Assembly (NCBI RefSeq): GCF_910592395.1
Contig: NC_088314.1
Location: 13,204,001 to 13,268,000, forward strand
Length of the DNA: 64,000 nucleotides
Direction of reading: 5' to 3'
Source: Lineus longissimus
Taxonomy: Eukaryota; Nemertea; Pilidiophora; Heteronemertea; Lineidae
The translations under genes were made by a program, and so were the position numbers. Shown piece by piece: positions 21,060 to 33,087 of the stretch. Positions within the stretch are counted from its first letter, which is position 1, and each line of letters opens with the position of its first letter. Below the pieces are notes generated by a model. It made no database searches, was not told the origin of the DNA, and saw only the letters and a list, made by a program, of their open reading frames with translations.

Positions 21060-24000
21060 TCCACTCGCGCCAGCCATACACGCTCGGTCGGGAACAATGG
21101 ACGATCTTGAGGGATGATAGAATAAAATTCGAATCGGGATCAAGGGCTGTAGAAACGTAATGGAGCTATAATCCTCCTGGATAAAGAAGAGTGTCTTTGG
21201 CTGTTTTTTTAAACGTTTAGACTGGGTGCTTTCTGTAAGCTTTCTTGCATAGTTCCAGAGCAGAAAAGCAAAACCGCCATTCGCCGCGCCTTTGCGACTA
21301 CCATTCTTAATTTATTGGAGGGGCGACGGTGGACGGCGAGGTTTGGGGCCGGAAGAGTAGGCCCTCGCCAATGGTTACGATTGATATTAAGATAGCACCG
21401 TTTACTGAGCGTACTCTTGCTCAGCAGCAAATCGAGATTGTCCGGAATCCTCTCATTGGGAGATTGACGTAGTCCCTCAAACATGTCAAAAACCATTCGA
21501 CATCGCCATATTGAAAAATTAATCCGGGTCGTCACCACATGTCGATTGTGACGAGGTCGCGCAAGTGGCAGAGTGAATCGGCCAAAATAGTCCTCCCCAA
21601 AATAATCTTACATTTCAGAATATTTGAGTGGTCTTTTCTTCATATATCGTTTTCATATAGTTCAATAATAAGTTTCTTAAAAAATTTATCGTTTGAATAG
21701 CCTAAAAAAACGAATGAATCGAGGTCAAGAAAAGTAATTTTTGGTGCCAATGATGTCACCAATTGCGGATTTGTACTGGAGTTCGAGTCGATTCAAGGTT
21801 CCTTTTAGGTCGGTAAATCTAAAAAAATACTCAAAACTTATTTCCCTATTTTTCCCCTATTTTCACTTATCAAATTTTAGAGCCAGTCGAGCACTTCAGT
21901 GTTACTATTCTAATAAAGCAGTCAGAAAGTTGGTGCCTCAAATTAATTCGACGCCCTATTCGTGATCTAGGAGCTGCTGTTCTTGACAGGCAATTTGAAG
22001 CCATGGATTTCAGGGAATGCGTACTCTTTTGTAATATTCGTTACAGGAAAAACTGCACACATGTTTCATTCTTGGAATCAACCAAAACATGCAAAAATAT
22101 ATTACCAGAACTACAAAACGTCGACGTGTAAATAAAGATGGCAGATGGACAGGATCGATGACATGACAATTTGACCCTCAATATATATTGACATTGCTAG
22201 GCTTCCAGAGACAACGCACGTCAATATGGATGGAGGCTACGGAGGCAATACCGCTGGAAGTTCAGTATGATGACATTGAGTACTTGGACACACTGGAGGG
22301 TCGTTCCACCAAGTAACCTCGCTAAAACAATTAGTTTGCCATAAACCAGATCGACTTTACCACTTGATGTGTATGGATAATAAATCATACAACATTGTAA
22401 AAGAATACTTCGTCAACAGCACTATGGTAAGTAAGAAGATTTCCTTTCAGTAATCATGGTTAGATCATTGTACAAAGATGTCCTCGACGGACCTGTTATT
22501 TGATGAAACATTTCTGACCAGATTATTTTGATATATTTCAACAGGATTCAATGTTTCACACAATGAGACTATGAATCAAATAATCAATAGACACAAAGAG
22601 AGCAGAATACATGCAGAATATTCGTAGAATCGATAATGATACATTGTCTCTCGTTTTCTTTTTGCATTTTGCACTTCACAAGCAAAGTCCTGTACTTTGC
22701 CGCTTTTCAGAATATACTTTTGGTGGGATTTTGACGTGTGTGCATATATGCGTCGCCAGAATTTACATAAAAGGCATGCATGTATATTGCAATGTGAATA
22801 GGATGGAGATGGTCTGATATATACTAGGTGGAAGAAAAAGTGTTCATGTTACCAAAAATTCATGAAGTCTTTATGAATTCTTGATATTACAGGCGACACG
22901 CCGAATAGAAGATGGGTTTCACAAAACAAATCACGAAACCCTTGTGAGCATGCCAAAAGCTTAACCCTCTCCAATCAATTTCCGTACAACTTCGGAGGTA
23001 CATACAGTGGGAGCCTTGGAAACTTTGCCCGATCGGCTGAACGTTAGGACAGACAGTTAACCAGATCTAGACAAGACGGACACTCAAAATACCTGATGGC
23101 AACTTGCCGTGATTCTCTCTACGCTGCCGCACTTCAATATTAAAAATTTAGCTTCTAATTGCGTCACGTCTAGCCTTTTATATACTCTAGACTGAGAATA
23201 GTAGAAATCCTCCTCAACAGACCGAAATCTGCTGCAGTTAGAAAATGCGACTGAGCAGCCGGTCGCAAAGACAAGGAATGTCAATGACTACTCGATGAGA
23301 CCAGAGTCTTTCAAATAAATAGAATGACTCTGAGGAGACGCAGCACTAAGAACGATTGTCAGCAAACGGGATAAAATTCGATTAAAAATGGGTTCAGCGG
23401 TGATTAGGCTTTTATTCATATATCAAGTAGTTGTGGCGGCAGCAGTTTTGAAACGTAAGATTTGTTGACCATTGATTGCCTTATTTCTGCCAGACGGAAT
23501 TTGTGAAAATGAATATAGGCCTTGCATATGGAACCGCAAGAGGTTGCTGAAAATGTCAAGAACCGACATTGAGAGGAAGATACTCTATCGCCTAACCGAA
23601 TGTTGGTGCTAGTAGTAACTATCGAATCAGCAACTGGTGATTTAAGCAACGGATATAACTACATGTACATGTAAAGTAAAGTAAAATATTTCGTCGTTTT
23701 ACAAATTACTTCTGTTTCTTGCCGCTGATTTGTAAAATATAGGTATCCAAAAATGGTGATGTTTTATATGGTGTTTTTTTCAAGTAACAGCGGATTTGCT
23801 GAATTACAGCTGATTCTATGGCCACTAATCATCCAGTTTGGAGTTGCAGATCCTTTCGCCCTAACGTTGTCCTTTTCTCGACATTTTCAATGACTTGGGA
23901 CCTCAAGCTCGTATCTAAGATGCTCGGCCTTCTTATAGGCTACATTCTTTAGAAGCACCCATGTTGCGACACAAGAGATCTGTTGCAACCATTTCCTGTC

Positions 24001-25216
24001 GACCAGTTGGTTTGGCGTGCAGAATATTTTCGCGAATTTTGCGAGTAGGTCAGGGTCACAAAAATATTCTGCCGCGAAAATCTCTTGCTTTTCACAATAA
24101 TTCAATACTCTGTATTGCAGAAACTTCAATTCAAATTCAATTCATCATTATATACCATACGAAGAGGTGATTAGAGTGACCGAGTATACGCTGCCCAATT
24201 AGCACATATCATAATTACGCCTTAGAAAGAACCAAAATTGCACCCTTTAAATGAGTTTGACCTACTAAATGCCAACTTTTGTGTGTTCTTGGCTAAATTA
24301 CTTGGCGCAGTTGGACAGTGGATTTGAGTACATCATAAGGCAAATACAATACACAATACAGCGTCTAACCACTAGAGCCCTATTTCACATCGATATTTTT
24401 GGGAAAAATTGCCTTGACTCGCGAAAATATTTTGCAGTCAATACGTCCTTCGTTCAGCATTCACGAATATTTCATGCCGTGACACAATTTACTGTTCTGC
24501 AGTATACGTCCGTCAATTTTCTATCATTCGTATGAAATGTCAATTTTCTATCATTCGTATGAAATGTCAATTTTCTGGCAAAGGATGAAACGTTGGGAAA
24601 TGGCCATCCGAAATATACTCTGCCAGAGACGGTGTTTTAATTCGGGACTTTCGAGGTTTTTCTCACTTGTTTCATTTTATCATCGAAAAGCATGTAGAAT
24701 TTTTTCGGATGTCCACTAATATGTCCAATATACATTAACTGAATAATGTCTAATAGCATAAAGGAATAAACATAGTCCCACTTAGGCTTACGTAATTGGG
24801 GCGTTTTCTTCACATTATTGAAAAGCAATCAGTCATTTCATATCCAATCTTCGCGTCTTTGGCCAAAAAATAAAGATATTGATTTCCTCCGATGATCAGC
24901 GTTGATCTAAATTCAATTCAATTAAGGCAAGTAATTATTGAGAAATCCTCATTAAAATCAAAATACCAGTAACCACCGAAATTGATTGCCCACCCATGCA
25001 AGAACTCATCTCGGTGGTTATGACCTAACATATTTCAACACGACACATTAACTGACATGGGTATTTCATCAATCTAGTCGTGTACGTTTTTAAAAAGTGT
25101 AGAAAAATAAAAGCCTTTGTTGAGCGAACTTTGTGTCAACTTTTGAGAGAAAACATAATGAACTTCATCGAAGTCATATACTCAAGCATGCAGAAAGACA
25201 TAATGAGACATTATGA
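21060..25216. other. Long interval without a recognisable gene
   Basis: ORFs here are at most about 110 codons (for example 21538-21209 on the minus strand) and show no known motif. A 28-bp direct tandem (GTCAATTTTCTATCATTCG) occurs at about 24513-24570. GCGAAAATATT-type stretches near 24030 and 24420 may be remnants of one repeat family. Nothing else is seen. Confidence 0.45.
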
Positions 25217-25219
25217 TTA

Positions 25220-26364
25220 AAAAATAGTATATTCTTCTCAGTAAATACTACTAGCAAAGACTTAAATATGTAGTATTTAGCAAAATCATAAGGTAATACT
25301 TGGTTCCATATGATTAAGGTAGTACTTGTTGAATTTCAGGTACTAGATGCTAGAAAGTATACCCCCCCCCCCCCCACCATGCGCTTGGCTCAACCCTACA
25401 TGTCACATTTTACAGTCAGGGAAAGTGACTTGTCTGTGGTTTTGGTGTCGTTTCATCTTACATGTTTTGGTTTTGGGTGATGCAACTATTATTGTTCCCA
25501 TTACCCCATAAGGACAATTGTGCCGGGAATTCCAATTTAGTACAGCTGTACTGGGGTGGATCTGAAGTGCTGAAAAATTTAAGTGAAAATGTCGGACTCA
25601 GACTCAACAGGACATAGTTTGACAAGCAAGTAATATTCGTCACCTTGCCGCGGGAGTATACTGTTTTGCTCAATAAGTCAGGCTACCAAGTGTGAAAGAG
25701 AAGAAGGCCAAAGAAATGCCAACAAAAAGCAACTGGCTTGAGGTCACCGAGAGGCAAGCATGGAAAAAAAACAACTTAAAACTGATGTCTAATCAGATTC
25801 CGACGCGCCTGAACTGTGAGGGAAGCTGTACCCTTTCGATTTATGTGCTCATCTGCATGTCTTCTTCTTCCGCCTCACGTTGTTGCAGTCGAGTGCACCA
25901 ATTTCACCTGGCATGGTGAATATACTTTGCCATGCTCTTTGTGCTTTCTTATGTCGTCGAGATTGGAGGGAAATTTTATCAACATCTACTTTGCGGCAAC
26001 ACAGTCGCAAAAGTCGTCGATACTGTGAACCTGTCAACACGCTCATCCTCTCCCATACCAACCTGAGAAATCGAGGATCACCTTCTCATCGAAAAAGCAA
26101 TTCCATCCATTGCTTCACAGCCAGTGCTCTCCACGTGTTTCCCCTTGATCAGTATCCTGCAAAAACTGCTCGCCCATCCAGTTTACATTTCACTCATAAA
26201 TCTATACAAACTCCCGTAATTCGACTCTCATCGCCTCCTTTTCTGGAAGTATTTACTACACTCGCAAAAGCAAATGCTTCTAGTAGAAGTAAACACTAGC
26301 GTTTTATTCAAGTGGAATCTACTATGTACTTGAAAACTGCTAGTAAAAGTACATACTATTTTTT
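25220..26364 (-). mobile_element. PIF/Harbinger-like element with AT-rich ends
   Basis: The left end (AAAAATAGTATATTCTT) and the complement of the right end (AAAAATAGTATGTACTT) are inverted and stay alignable through TACTAGCA-type sequence for about 70 bases. A TTA lies next to the left end and a TTA can be read at the right, as Harbinger duplications would show, but homopolymers blur the exact junction. The interior carries a degraded HARBI1-type transposase piece on the minus strand. A run of C lies at about 25361-25377. Confidence 0.55.
25780..26061 (-). pseudogene. HARBI1-like transposase fragment
   Basis: The minus-strand reading contains IFTMPGEIGALDC, the counterpart of the PGxIGAIDC block that holds the first catalytic Asp of DDE_Tnp_4 nucleases. 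After a frameshift comes DEHINRKGTASLTVQA, matching the (Y)INRKGxxSLNVQA block. Only this central part remains. It is broken by a stop and a frameshift. Confidence 0.6.
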
Positions 26365-26761
26365 ATTGATATGACCCATTGTCGGGAAAAATCAAAAATG
26401 GTGAAGGAAAACTCAGAGATGAAGTATAAAATTCATTGGCCAAGGCATCTCCACTCCACATTTTCGACTCCGTTGGAGTCGAAATTGGGCGCGATCTCGG
26501 AAAGGCAATGACAGATTTGCGCTACAATAAGGCCGCCGCACACGGGCGATTTTTTGAGCGATTTTCTTCGCGATTGCCTTGTCAACTGCCTGAGCCACTG
26601 GAATTTTGAGGGTTTAGTTGCTTCGTTTGCGGCAGATCGTTGCTTTGAGTGACAACTGAATGTGGTCGCCTGACTAATCGGTTCAACTGGTCTCTTATCT
26701 AATCGCTTGTGCTTTCATCACACCGTTTGCGGACACTTGGGCGATTACATGACCGACTGCA

Positions 26762-26768
26762 TATAAAC
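26762..26768 (+). promoter_or_regulatory. TATA-like box before the MADF gene
   Basis: TATAAAC lies about 40 bases before the ATG at 26803. Position and sequence suit a core promoter for the Harbinger accessory gene. This is inference from spacing only. Confidence 0.4.
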
Positions 26769-26802
26769 GTCCGTTCCTTAGTAGGTCTAGTCATTGGTTA
26801 AC

Positions 26803-28562
26803 ATGGACATGGAAGTGGAAGACGATGCACATGAAGACGTTGCCGTTAAACTGGCAATGGAGTGGGAGAAGCATCCAGGGTTGTATGTGACAACTTGTAA
26901 TGAATACAGGGATGTTGACTACAAGGCTGCCGCTCTTAAGAGCATCGGCAAGGAAATCGGTTGCAGCGGTAAGTTGATATTCGGGGTTAATCGGGAACAA
27001 ACAAACTTTGAAAATTAAACGTACACCTTTATTTCACCTTTATTTTCAGTTATCATCACTTCGTTATGATTAAGCGTACTCATGACAATCTCTATACACG
27101 TCTATTTTAGTGCCCACAGTAAAAACCAAAATGAAATCTTTACGCACGATGCTCGCTCGAGCTGTAAAGTGCTCTCCATCCGGAAGCTCCCGGAAGAAGC
27201 TGCCGAAGAAACAAGAATGGGTGAAAGAAAAAACCTACAGTTTTTGTTGCCCTATATGAACATAGGCAAAACGTCAACGAATCTCAAGGTATTTATGACG
27301 TCTTGAAATGTCATTCGAACACCATATCGTATTGCCATGAAACCTCTCCGTTTGGCGACATGAAGTAGTCACGCATAGCATCCCTTTGTTGTTTTGCGTT
27401 CAGTTTGCACATACGTTGGTTGGTTTTTTCGAGCGGCGTCAGCTGTTTTTCTTGCGCACCTCTCCATGCTCCGTCCATCCGCGTATGAGAAGCATTTTCT
27501 CGGTCTACGTCTCCTCGTCTGATATAAAAGGTGGACTGGTTATCTATCAAATAGTTGTGTAAACAACAAGCTCCAAGAACTATGTCCTCAAGTACTCTTG
27601 GTCCCAGCTTTATAGTCGTTAGAAATACTCTAAACCTGTGAGCGATAATCCCGAAGCAATTTTCTGAGGTGCGCCTTGCACGATTCAATCGATAGTTGTG
27701 GATTTTGGTGGCCATATCATGAGTTCTATCGGGGTATGGCTTTGAACAATCTAGTCGCAATTGAAAGGCAGCATCCCCTATGTAGGGGGTGGACAAGTAT
27801 TCCACTTGTTCCAAGTTCTGCATCTGGAGGAAAATTCATGTGTTGTAATCCATGCCAAATTTCAGTGTAGACTGATGGAATATTCCAGCATCCCCTGCGC
27901 GACCCGGGGCCCCAACATCAACGTACAGGAATCTGTATCTTGCGTCAACAACCGCAAGAAGTATGACACAGAAAAAGTGCTTGTAATTAAAATATGCTGA
28001 TCCGGTGTTTCCTGGCATCTCGATGCTGATATGTTTGCCGTCTATTGCTCCAAGGCAAAGCGGATAGTTGCACTTGTCCTCAAACTCTGACATAACAATT
28101 TTCCACTCATCCTGGCTCTCGGGCATCTGAAATGAAAAAAAAAGAAGATTAATATGCCTATTTTTCTCATTTCAGGAACAAGCAAACACCCCTAATGATT
28201 TTGAAGAAGGATTGGAAAGAAAAGAAGATTCAAACGATGATTCAGATGGTGATATGGCTGAAGAGGAAAAGGTTGCGGAAGGCCGTGAAAAGTTGCCGGA
28301 TGCCCAAGAGGTCCCTCCTATGACATCGGAAGGTCCGTCGACCAAACGCCGCAGCTCTTCTCCCGCCGAACGGTCCACCACAGCCGACAAAGCTAAGAAC
28401 AGGAGTACTACCAAGACACTGAGGAAGGGCAAAATGAACCAGTTTGAAGAAGAAGAGTTGAGCCTGCTGAAAAAACTTACAAACCCTTGTGAGACACCTG
28501 CAAAACTTAATCAAGACATGGACGAAATGGACTCTCTCCTTCAGACTCAAAAGGCTGGATAG
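26803..28562 (+). pseudogene. Harbinger accessory MADF-type protein gene
   Basis: Exon 1 (26803-26968) encodes an acidic start and the first half of a MADF helix-turn-helix (WEKHPGLYVTTCNEYRDVDYK), then GTAAGT. Exon 2 (27111-27288) follows TCTATTTTAG and continues in phase with LRTMLARAVKCSPSGSSRKK and QEWVKEK. A one-base slip in the A-run then gives a stop, while the neighbouring frame reads LQFLLPYMNIGKTSTNL, the expected MADF end. Exon 3 (28176-28562), after CTCATTTCAG, encodes an acidic Ser-rich segment and a C-terminal EEEELSLLKKL helix. Such proteins are thought to bind element ends and carry the nuclease to DNA. The transposase exon lies antisense within intron 2. Confidence 0.7.
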
Positions 28563-29656
28563 GCGTTGTCAGATGATGGCAGTACACAAAATCGAAAATG
28601 TCGTGTTTGACATCGAGTATAGTGGTTTGTGTGCAGGCATTGTTTTGATCATCCCACTCCACAAAGCAGTGGGATGCTTCCACCATCCGCCTACTTTCCT
28701 GCTGCCAGATTCGATACCCTAACAACAGGTAACCCGTTTCCCCAACCTCGGCACCAATACGTTCCGGGGGTGCCTACTGCCCTTAATAAACCCAACTTCC
28801 CCCAGTTTACAGTTTCTTCCCCCGATACGCAATATTCAAAGGATGACAACGCTGGCTATGAGAGTTCGGATAGGCCCTTCCAGTTAACCTCTTTGTGAGC
28901 TATGACTTCAACTACTTGTTCTGTATGTATCAAACCTCCTTTCCTTTTGAAATTACCGGCATATATTTGTGAAAAATGTACTATTCTGCTTAAATACATG
29001 AATGTTGGCGTGTTCTCAGTCGTTGTATTGCTATTGTCATGGTTTTTTTATAATTTTCTACGTTCATTTCCAACTGGAGACACAGGAACTTACCCCGAGG
29101 TACTTTTCACCGAGAGCGTCAAATATTGCCACTGTTGTTTCGTTCACGATGTTTGATATTGTTCTTTCTCCAACTCTGAACAGAAAGGACAGACTTTCGA
29201 ACGTTTCCCCTGAAATTTGAGAATAAGGTATGTTTTAGAATATGGTATGTTTTAGAATATTTTTTTACATTACACCTCAAAACTCAATACATAAATTATG
29301 CAATCAAGTTAGATTATCTATACTGACCAGCAGCTAGAAAACGCAGTGTGGTGGTTAAACGCTCCCCTGGTGAAATGCCTCTCGCATAAGTGTATCTTGT
29401 TTCACTAGCAGTGGTCCAATCAGGTGGAGGAGGTCGTCGAAAATATCCGGTTTCATTCTTAGGAACTTCCGGTACGAGTTCACATCTTTAAGGCGGAACT
29501 CCTTGACAAGATTCCCATATGCCCCCAAACGTTGACGTCGGAGAATCCATTTGTGTGCTCACAAGTACGCCGTTCTATTTTGCCGCCGGCGCCGTTTGCG
29601 GCGCAAAAACTACAACGCAATGACTAGCATATGCCGCTGACAACAAGCAGCCGCCA
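27311..29656 (-). pseudogene. HARBI1-like transposase, three exons, degraded
   Basis: Exon 1 (about 29656-29328) reads RRKRRRRQNRTAYL ... HKWILRRQRLGAYG ... FRLKDVNSYRKFLRM with in-frame stops and a one-base loss before SPGERLTTTLRFLAA. Exon 2 (29209-29094), between CAAATTTCAG and GTAAGTTCC, reads GETFESLSFLFRVGERTIS. Exon 3 (28126-27311), after TTTCATTTCAG, reads GAIDGKHI (first Asp), VDVGAPGRAGDAGIF (second) and RTSENCFGIIAHRFRVF (Glu), the DDE_Tnp_4 triad; a single TGA at 27838-27836 interrupts it. Phases at both junctions agree. Family order and length are normal for Harbinger transposases. The stops make this copy dead. Confidence 0.88.
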
Positions 29657-29659
29657 TGG

Positions 29660-30020
29660 TGTGTTAAGACTAGCTTAAGCGCTCGCGTTTATTGTGGTTT
29701 GCGGTCTGAGTTTGCGGTTTCAGTGCGGTTTTGCGGTTTGGGTCTGTTTGATAGATCAACGTTAACCCTTTCTCACATAAAACGCGTTGGAGTGGGCATC
29801 ACAGGCCTTTTGGGGGCTCCACCAGCATCGCTTCAAGACAGCGACGCTTCATGCATTCAGGTTTATTCGGATTGGCTTTCAGCCAATCTTTATTCATCTT
29901 TTTTTGCCTTTATTCATTGTTTTTATTTCTTATTTCTCATTTCTGTTTTTTTAATTTTTTTATTAATTATTTTTGATTTTTATTCTGGTCCGGTTGCCGA
30001 TTGTCTCTGTTGACCCGATG
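29660..30020. other. Junction region, no gene
   Basis: Contains G/T-rich GCGGTTT repeats (29695-29745) and a long T-rich tract (29890-29995). The right end of the Harbinger element and the left end of pogo copy C should lie here, but neither terminal repeat is recognisable. Confidence 0.4.
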
Positions 30021-30022
30021 GC

Positions 30023-31545
30023 TTACTGCCCTGCTATCTCAGGCTCAAACTCATCAGGCAGATTGAGGAATTCTACCCCCTGTTCGTCGTCATCGTCGTC
30101 ATCTGGAACTGGGTGTGGACCTGCGTCTATGTTCTGTGGGCGTAACGCTTTCTCAAATCCATGCTCGACGACCTCTGGGCTGATCGCTTCCAAGGCACGG
30201 CTGACGATGTTGACAACATCTCTGAGTCGAATTGGATCACACTGGCCCCGCTACGTTGGTGTTTTCGGTCTTCCATGACTTCCATGCTTGTCTGACGTGA
30301 CATTTGAAGGATCTCATGACAGCCACATCCAGGGGTTGTGCCAAAGATGTGCATCCGGCCGGTACAAAGTTGAGTCTGCCCCCTTCTGCAGTGAGACGAT
30401 TCCTGAAGTTCTCCGTTCGATGTACTCTGAACTGATCCACCAAAAGTATGAACTGTTCAGCATGGGCCTCGTGGACGTATGGTATGAAGATTTCGTCAAG
30501 CCAATGGTGAATCGTCTCCTGTCTGACCCATCCCGTGGCGGACGATGTGACCACAACGTTTTCGGGCAACTCGGCCTCTTCCAGAGCTCGAAGCGCGCGA
30601 ACAAATCCTCTTCTCGGAAAGGTGATGTGGGCTCGCATCTTATCGCCATTCGCCGCCACGCAAAGTGTAACAGAACATCCCAGCTTTGGATTCTTCCTGA
30701 AGGTTCGTACATCAACAGCCTTGCCGCCTTTCTCATTGAGGGTGTGCATTAGGCGGAGGTCGAAAAGGAGGAAAGTCTGGTCCATGTTGAAAAACAGGCG
30801 CATTGGTATACCAAAATTTTCGATGGTGTTGGTTATTTCATCGCGAATGTTCCGAACCAGGACAACGGCGTTTTCGGGAATGGTGGTAGTGTTCTTCGTG
30901 ACTTTTCGCAGGCTGATGTCCTTCCTCTTCATAAAAAGTTCCACCCAGCCGTTGGATGCATGGAAATCATGCATTAGTGGTTTTGCTTCTGTGGCGAGTT
31001 GTCGGCGCTCTCCTGGGAGGGCATCCCACCAGGTGTGGAATAGTTGCACGGCCTTCTCCTGGACATCCTGGATCACAACAGGTAGACGTCTTCGCTGAAC
31101 ATCCCGGTGTGCAAGGGATAGTAGTCCTAGGGCTGATAGTCCGTGTAACAATAGCCCTCATTGCTAAATGTTTTGGTTAGGGTTAGCGGTACAATAGATC
31201 ATGCTGCTTAATTGATCAAATACAATGCTACCGGACTATGACTCCAGGGGGACTATATCCGCTGTCACACCGGAACCAAATTTCTAGTTGGTCTTCGACC
31301 TCAGGCCAGTAACCAATCAACCTCTGCTTCACCTTTCGGTCTTTGCCCCGGTTCTGCTCCTCCTTCAATTCCAGGTCATGACGGTTCCACCTGCGAAACG
31401 TCTCAAAAGGTATGTTGTGGTGGTTGGCAAATTCTGTCATCGTTCGCACAGTGCCATTTCCAATGGCAATCTCAAAGTCTTGCAGGTATCGCAGCTTCTC
31501 CGACACGGAATAACTACGCTTTCTTTTAGGCAGTGGCTCATCCAT
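30023..31545 (-). pseudogene. pogo/Tigger transposase, best-preserved copy (C)
   Basis: From ATG at 31545: the psq/CENPB-N helix-turn-helix (RSYSVSEKLRYL ... FETFRRW), then IGYWPEVEDQLEIWF. A 162-bp MITE interrupts, after which the second CENPB-type domain continues (QRRRLPVVIQDV ... WVELFMKRK). The DDE domain follows: FFNMDQTFLLFDL (first Asp), FILLVDQFRVHRTE (second) and CTSLAQPLDVAV (third). One inserted base near 30243 shifts the frame; beyond it QCDPIRLRDVV and an acidic tail run to a stop at 30023. Apart from the MITE and this one-base shift the frame is open, so this is the youngest pogo copy here. Unlike copy A it shows no introns. Confidence 0.9.
31108..31269. mobile_element. 162-bp MITE with CCGG duplication
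   Basis: Ends TGTGCAAGGGATAG and, inverted, TGTGACAGCGGATATAG, both leading to TAGTCC and ATAGTCCG. CCGG occurs directly at 31104-31107 and 31270-31273. Removing the MITE and one CCGG rejoins the pogo reading frame in the spacing seen in copies A and B, which fixes the boundaries. Four-base duplication with TGT ends is what I recall for Ginger-type elements. Confidence 0.8.
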
Positions 31546-31654
31546 ATTTCTACAAGTTGTAGGCAAGGCAAGAAGAGGTTTCCGACAGTACCCAAACTTT
31601 ATATACGCCTGAAACCTCACTTATTACTCAATAGTTTTTGCCCTTTTAAGCCTA

Positions 31655-31859
31655 CGTGGTGTCCCAACTAAAATGCTAAGGTAATTCTCCCGGATTCCAA
31701 ACTATGGACCAGACATTGTTGTTCGAAGTTCCTTCTTTCAATCATCCATTACACTTAGCAAACAAGACTTGATATGCCTTTTTTACGCTGTTTAAAGTAC
31801 TCAAATTTTGAAATTAAACACCCCGTAAAAACCGGTGGAGTATTTTGTGGGACATCCCG
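31655..31859. mobile_element. 205-bp Tc1/mariner-type MITE
   Basis: The left end CGTGGTGTCCCAACTAAAAT and the complement of the right end CGGGATGTCCCACAAAATAC are inverted repeats with a few mismatches. TA at 31653-31654 and 31860-31861 is the duplication. GGTGTCCCA is the usual mariner-like end motif. Non-coding. Confidence 0.75.
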
Positions 31860-32082
31860 TATTATTCCGCCGCGGCACTCGTCCGTACAAATGACGCAAC
31901 CCTATTAGGTCACCTGTGAAACATACAGCAGCCCCTCTAAAACCTAGGCCTGCCTTCCAAGTTGACAGTCTACTGCTATTGGTCGTTACCATGCGTGTAT
32001 TGTGATCCTGTACTACGTACCATCATAAGGTGGGTTTGGCCTGAATATTAGGAACCGGTGGTTTATCGATGAAAAGACAGTA

Positions 32083-32855
32083 CTACCGATCAGTGATGGC
32101 CGGCGAAGACCAGATAAATAATATCCCAGATCATGACAAAAGAAAGTTCAGCCGACCAAGCGATTGAAAATTAAACATGTTGAATTTTCAGTCGCTTCGT
32201 GCAACAGTTGTTTCAACTAGTCGGGCCACGAAGAAAATCGGTTGCGCAGGCGATTTTTGCCCGCAAACCAAACCGATGCGACGTCACAATCGACTGCGAC
32301 CTAGGTCGCTATCGGAAGTTGGTCGCCGGTTTGCGGATGATTCACTCGACTGGTCGCACACGACGTCGCCTGGCGATCTCACTTGCGAACAAAATCAAGA
32401 ATAGATTGTTACGGCCACATTACGAAGTCTATATTCGGCGAAATTATCCAAATGAATTCAGGCCTAAGTTACTTTATAAAAGCAGAGTTGAAAGACTTTT
32501 GAACATGCATTGTGATTTCGGCTAAAGCAGTTAAATACACCTAGGAGAATGAGTTCTCCAAATTGTCGAGCATCTTATCAGGCCTTCCAACTTACCGAGC
32601 AGACTGCCCTGGAGAGTTCTTCTTGAGGCCTCGGAGAATGGCTGCCTCAGACGAAAAACATCCAAAATGAGCGCTCGCTGGTAACTTTTGAAAAATAAAC
32701 TGTGTCCGTCTGGTAACATGGACAATATGTCATTATATGCACTAAATTTCGAGGTAAATTAACCAATCTGTAGTTCCTTAGCACGGTGACGGAGCTAATT
32801 GCTGTCCCTACGGCGAATGCGTAAAAAGTGTCAACAAACCCGCCATCCCTCGGGT
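32083..32855. other. No identifiable gene
   Basis: Overlapping ORFs at 32177-32525 are GC-rich and basic but carry no motif I know. The minus ORF 32874-32647 is also unassigned. Confidence 0.4.
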
Positions 32856-33000
32856 AGTCAGGATATGCTGACACACGTCGCTTCGATGCTTTCGTAGGAC
32901 ATGGTAGATTCCCTCACTTACTATTTTTCCAGGAAAATATTGTCTTTACGTAAAATAAAACGCATTTTGGCTCACCGTAGGGGAGTCTATACGATACCGC

Positions 33001-33022
33001 AGTGTCCGTCGTCCGTCGTCGT

Positions 33023-33078
<56 letters not shown>

Positions 33079-33085
33079 CGTCGTA
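33001..33085. repeat. CGT trinucleotide microsatellite
   Basis: CGTCCGTCGTCGTCGTCG-type repeats run nearly uninterrupted and directly abut the first unit of the ~301-bp tandem repeat. Confidence 0.95.
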
Positions 33086-33087
33086 TC

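Larger units (their letters stand above)
26528..29660. mobile_element. PIF/Harbinger element with both genes
   Basis: A TAA followed by GGCCGCCGCACACGGGCGAT at 26528 has the look of a Harbinger 5' end. I did not find its inverted partner, so the right limit is approximate. Inside are the two genes typical of the superfamily: a MADF/SANT-type DNA-binding protein (plus strand) and a HARBI1-like nuclease (minus strand). They are interleaved. Both are inactivated. Confidence 0.7.
30023..32080 (-). mobile_element. pogo/Tigger-type transposon, copy C (left end lost)
   Basis: The right end, read inward from 32080, begins CTGTCTTTTC and is followed outside by TA (32081-32082), like copy A's CTGTCTTCTC. 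Next to it, the plus-strand GGCCTGAATATTAGGAACC also occurs in almost the same form at the right end of copy B (20015-20035), so B and C are close relatives. No matching left end is seen. Two MITEs have inserted (31108-31269 and 31655-31859). Confidence 0.7.

Noticed and set aside
30288-31098. Plus-strand ORFs of 154 and 187 codons
   Set aside because: Antisense shadows of the pogo copy C transposase, which has clear domain homology on the minus strand.
26528-32420. Right end of the 26.5-kb Harbinger in the GC-rich 32240-32400 stretch
   Set aside because: It contains GGCGATTTTTG but not the complement of the left end, and pogo copy C lies between.
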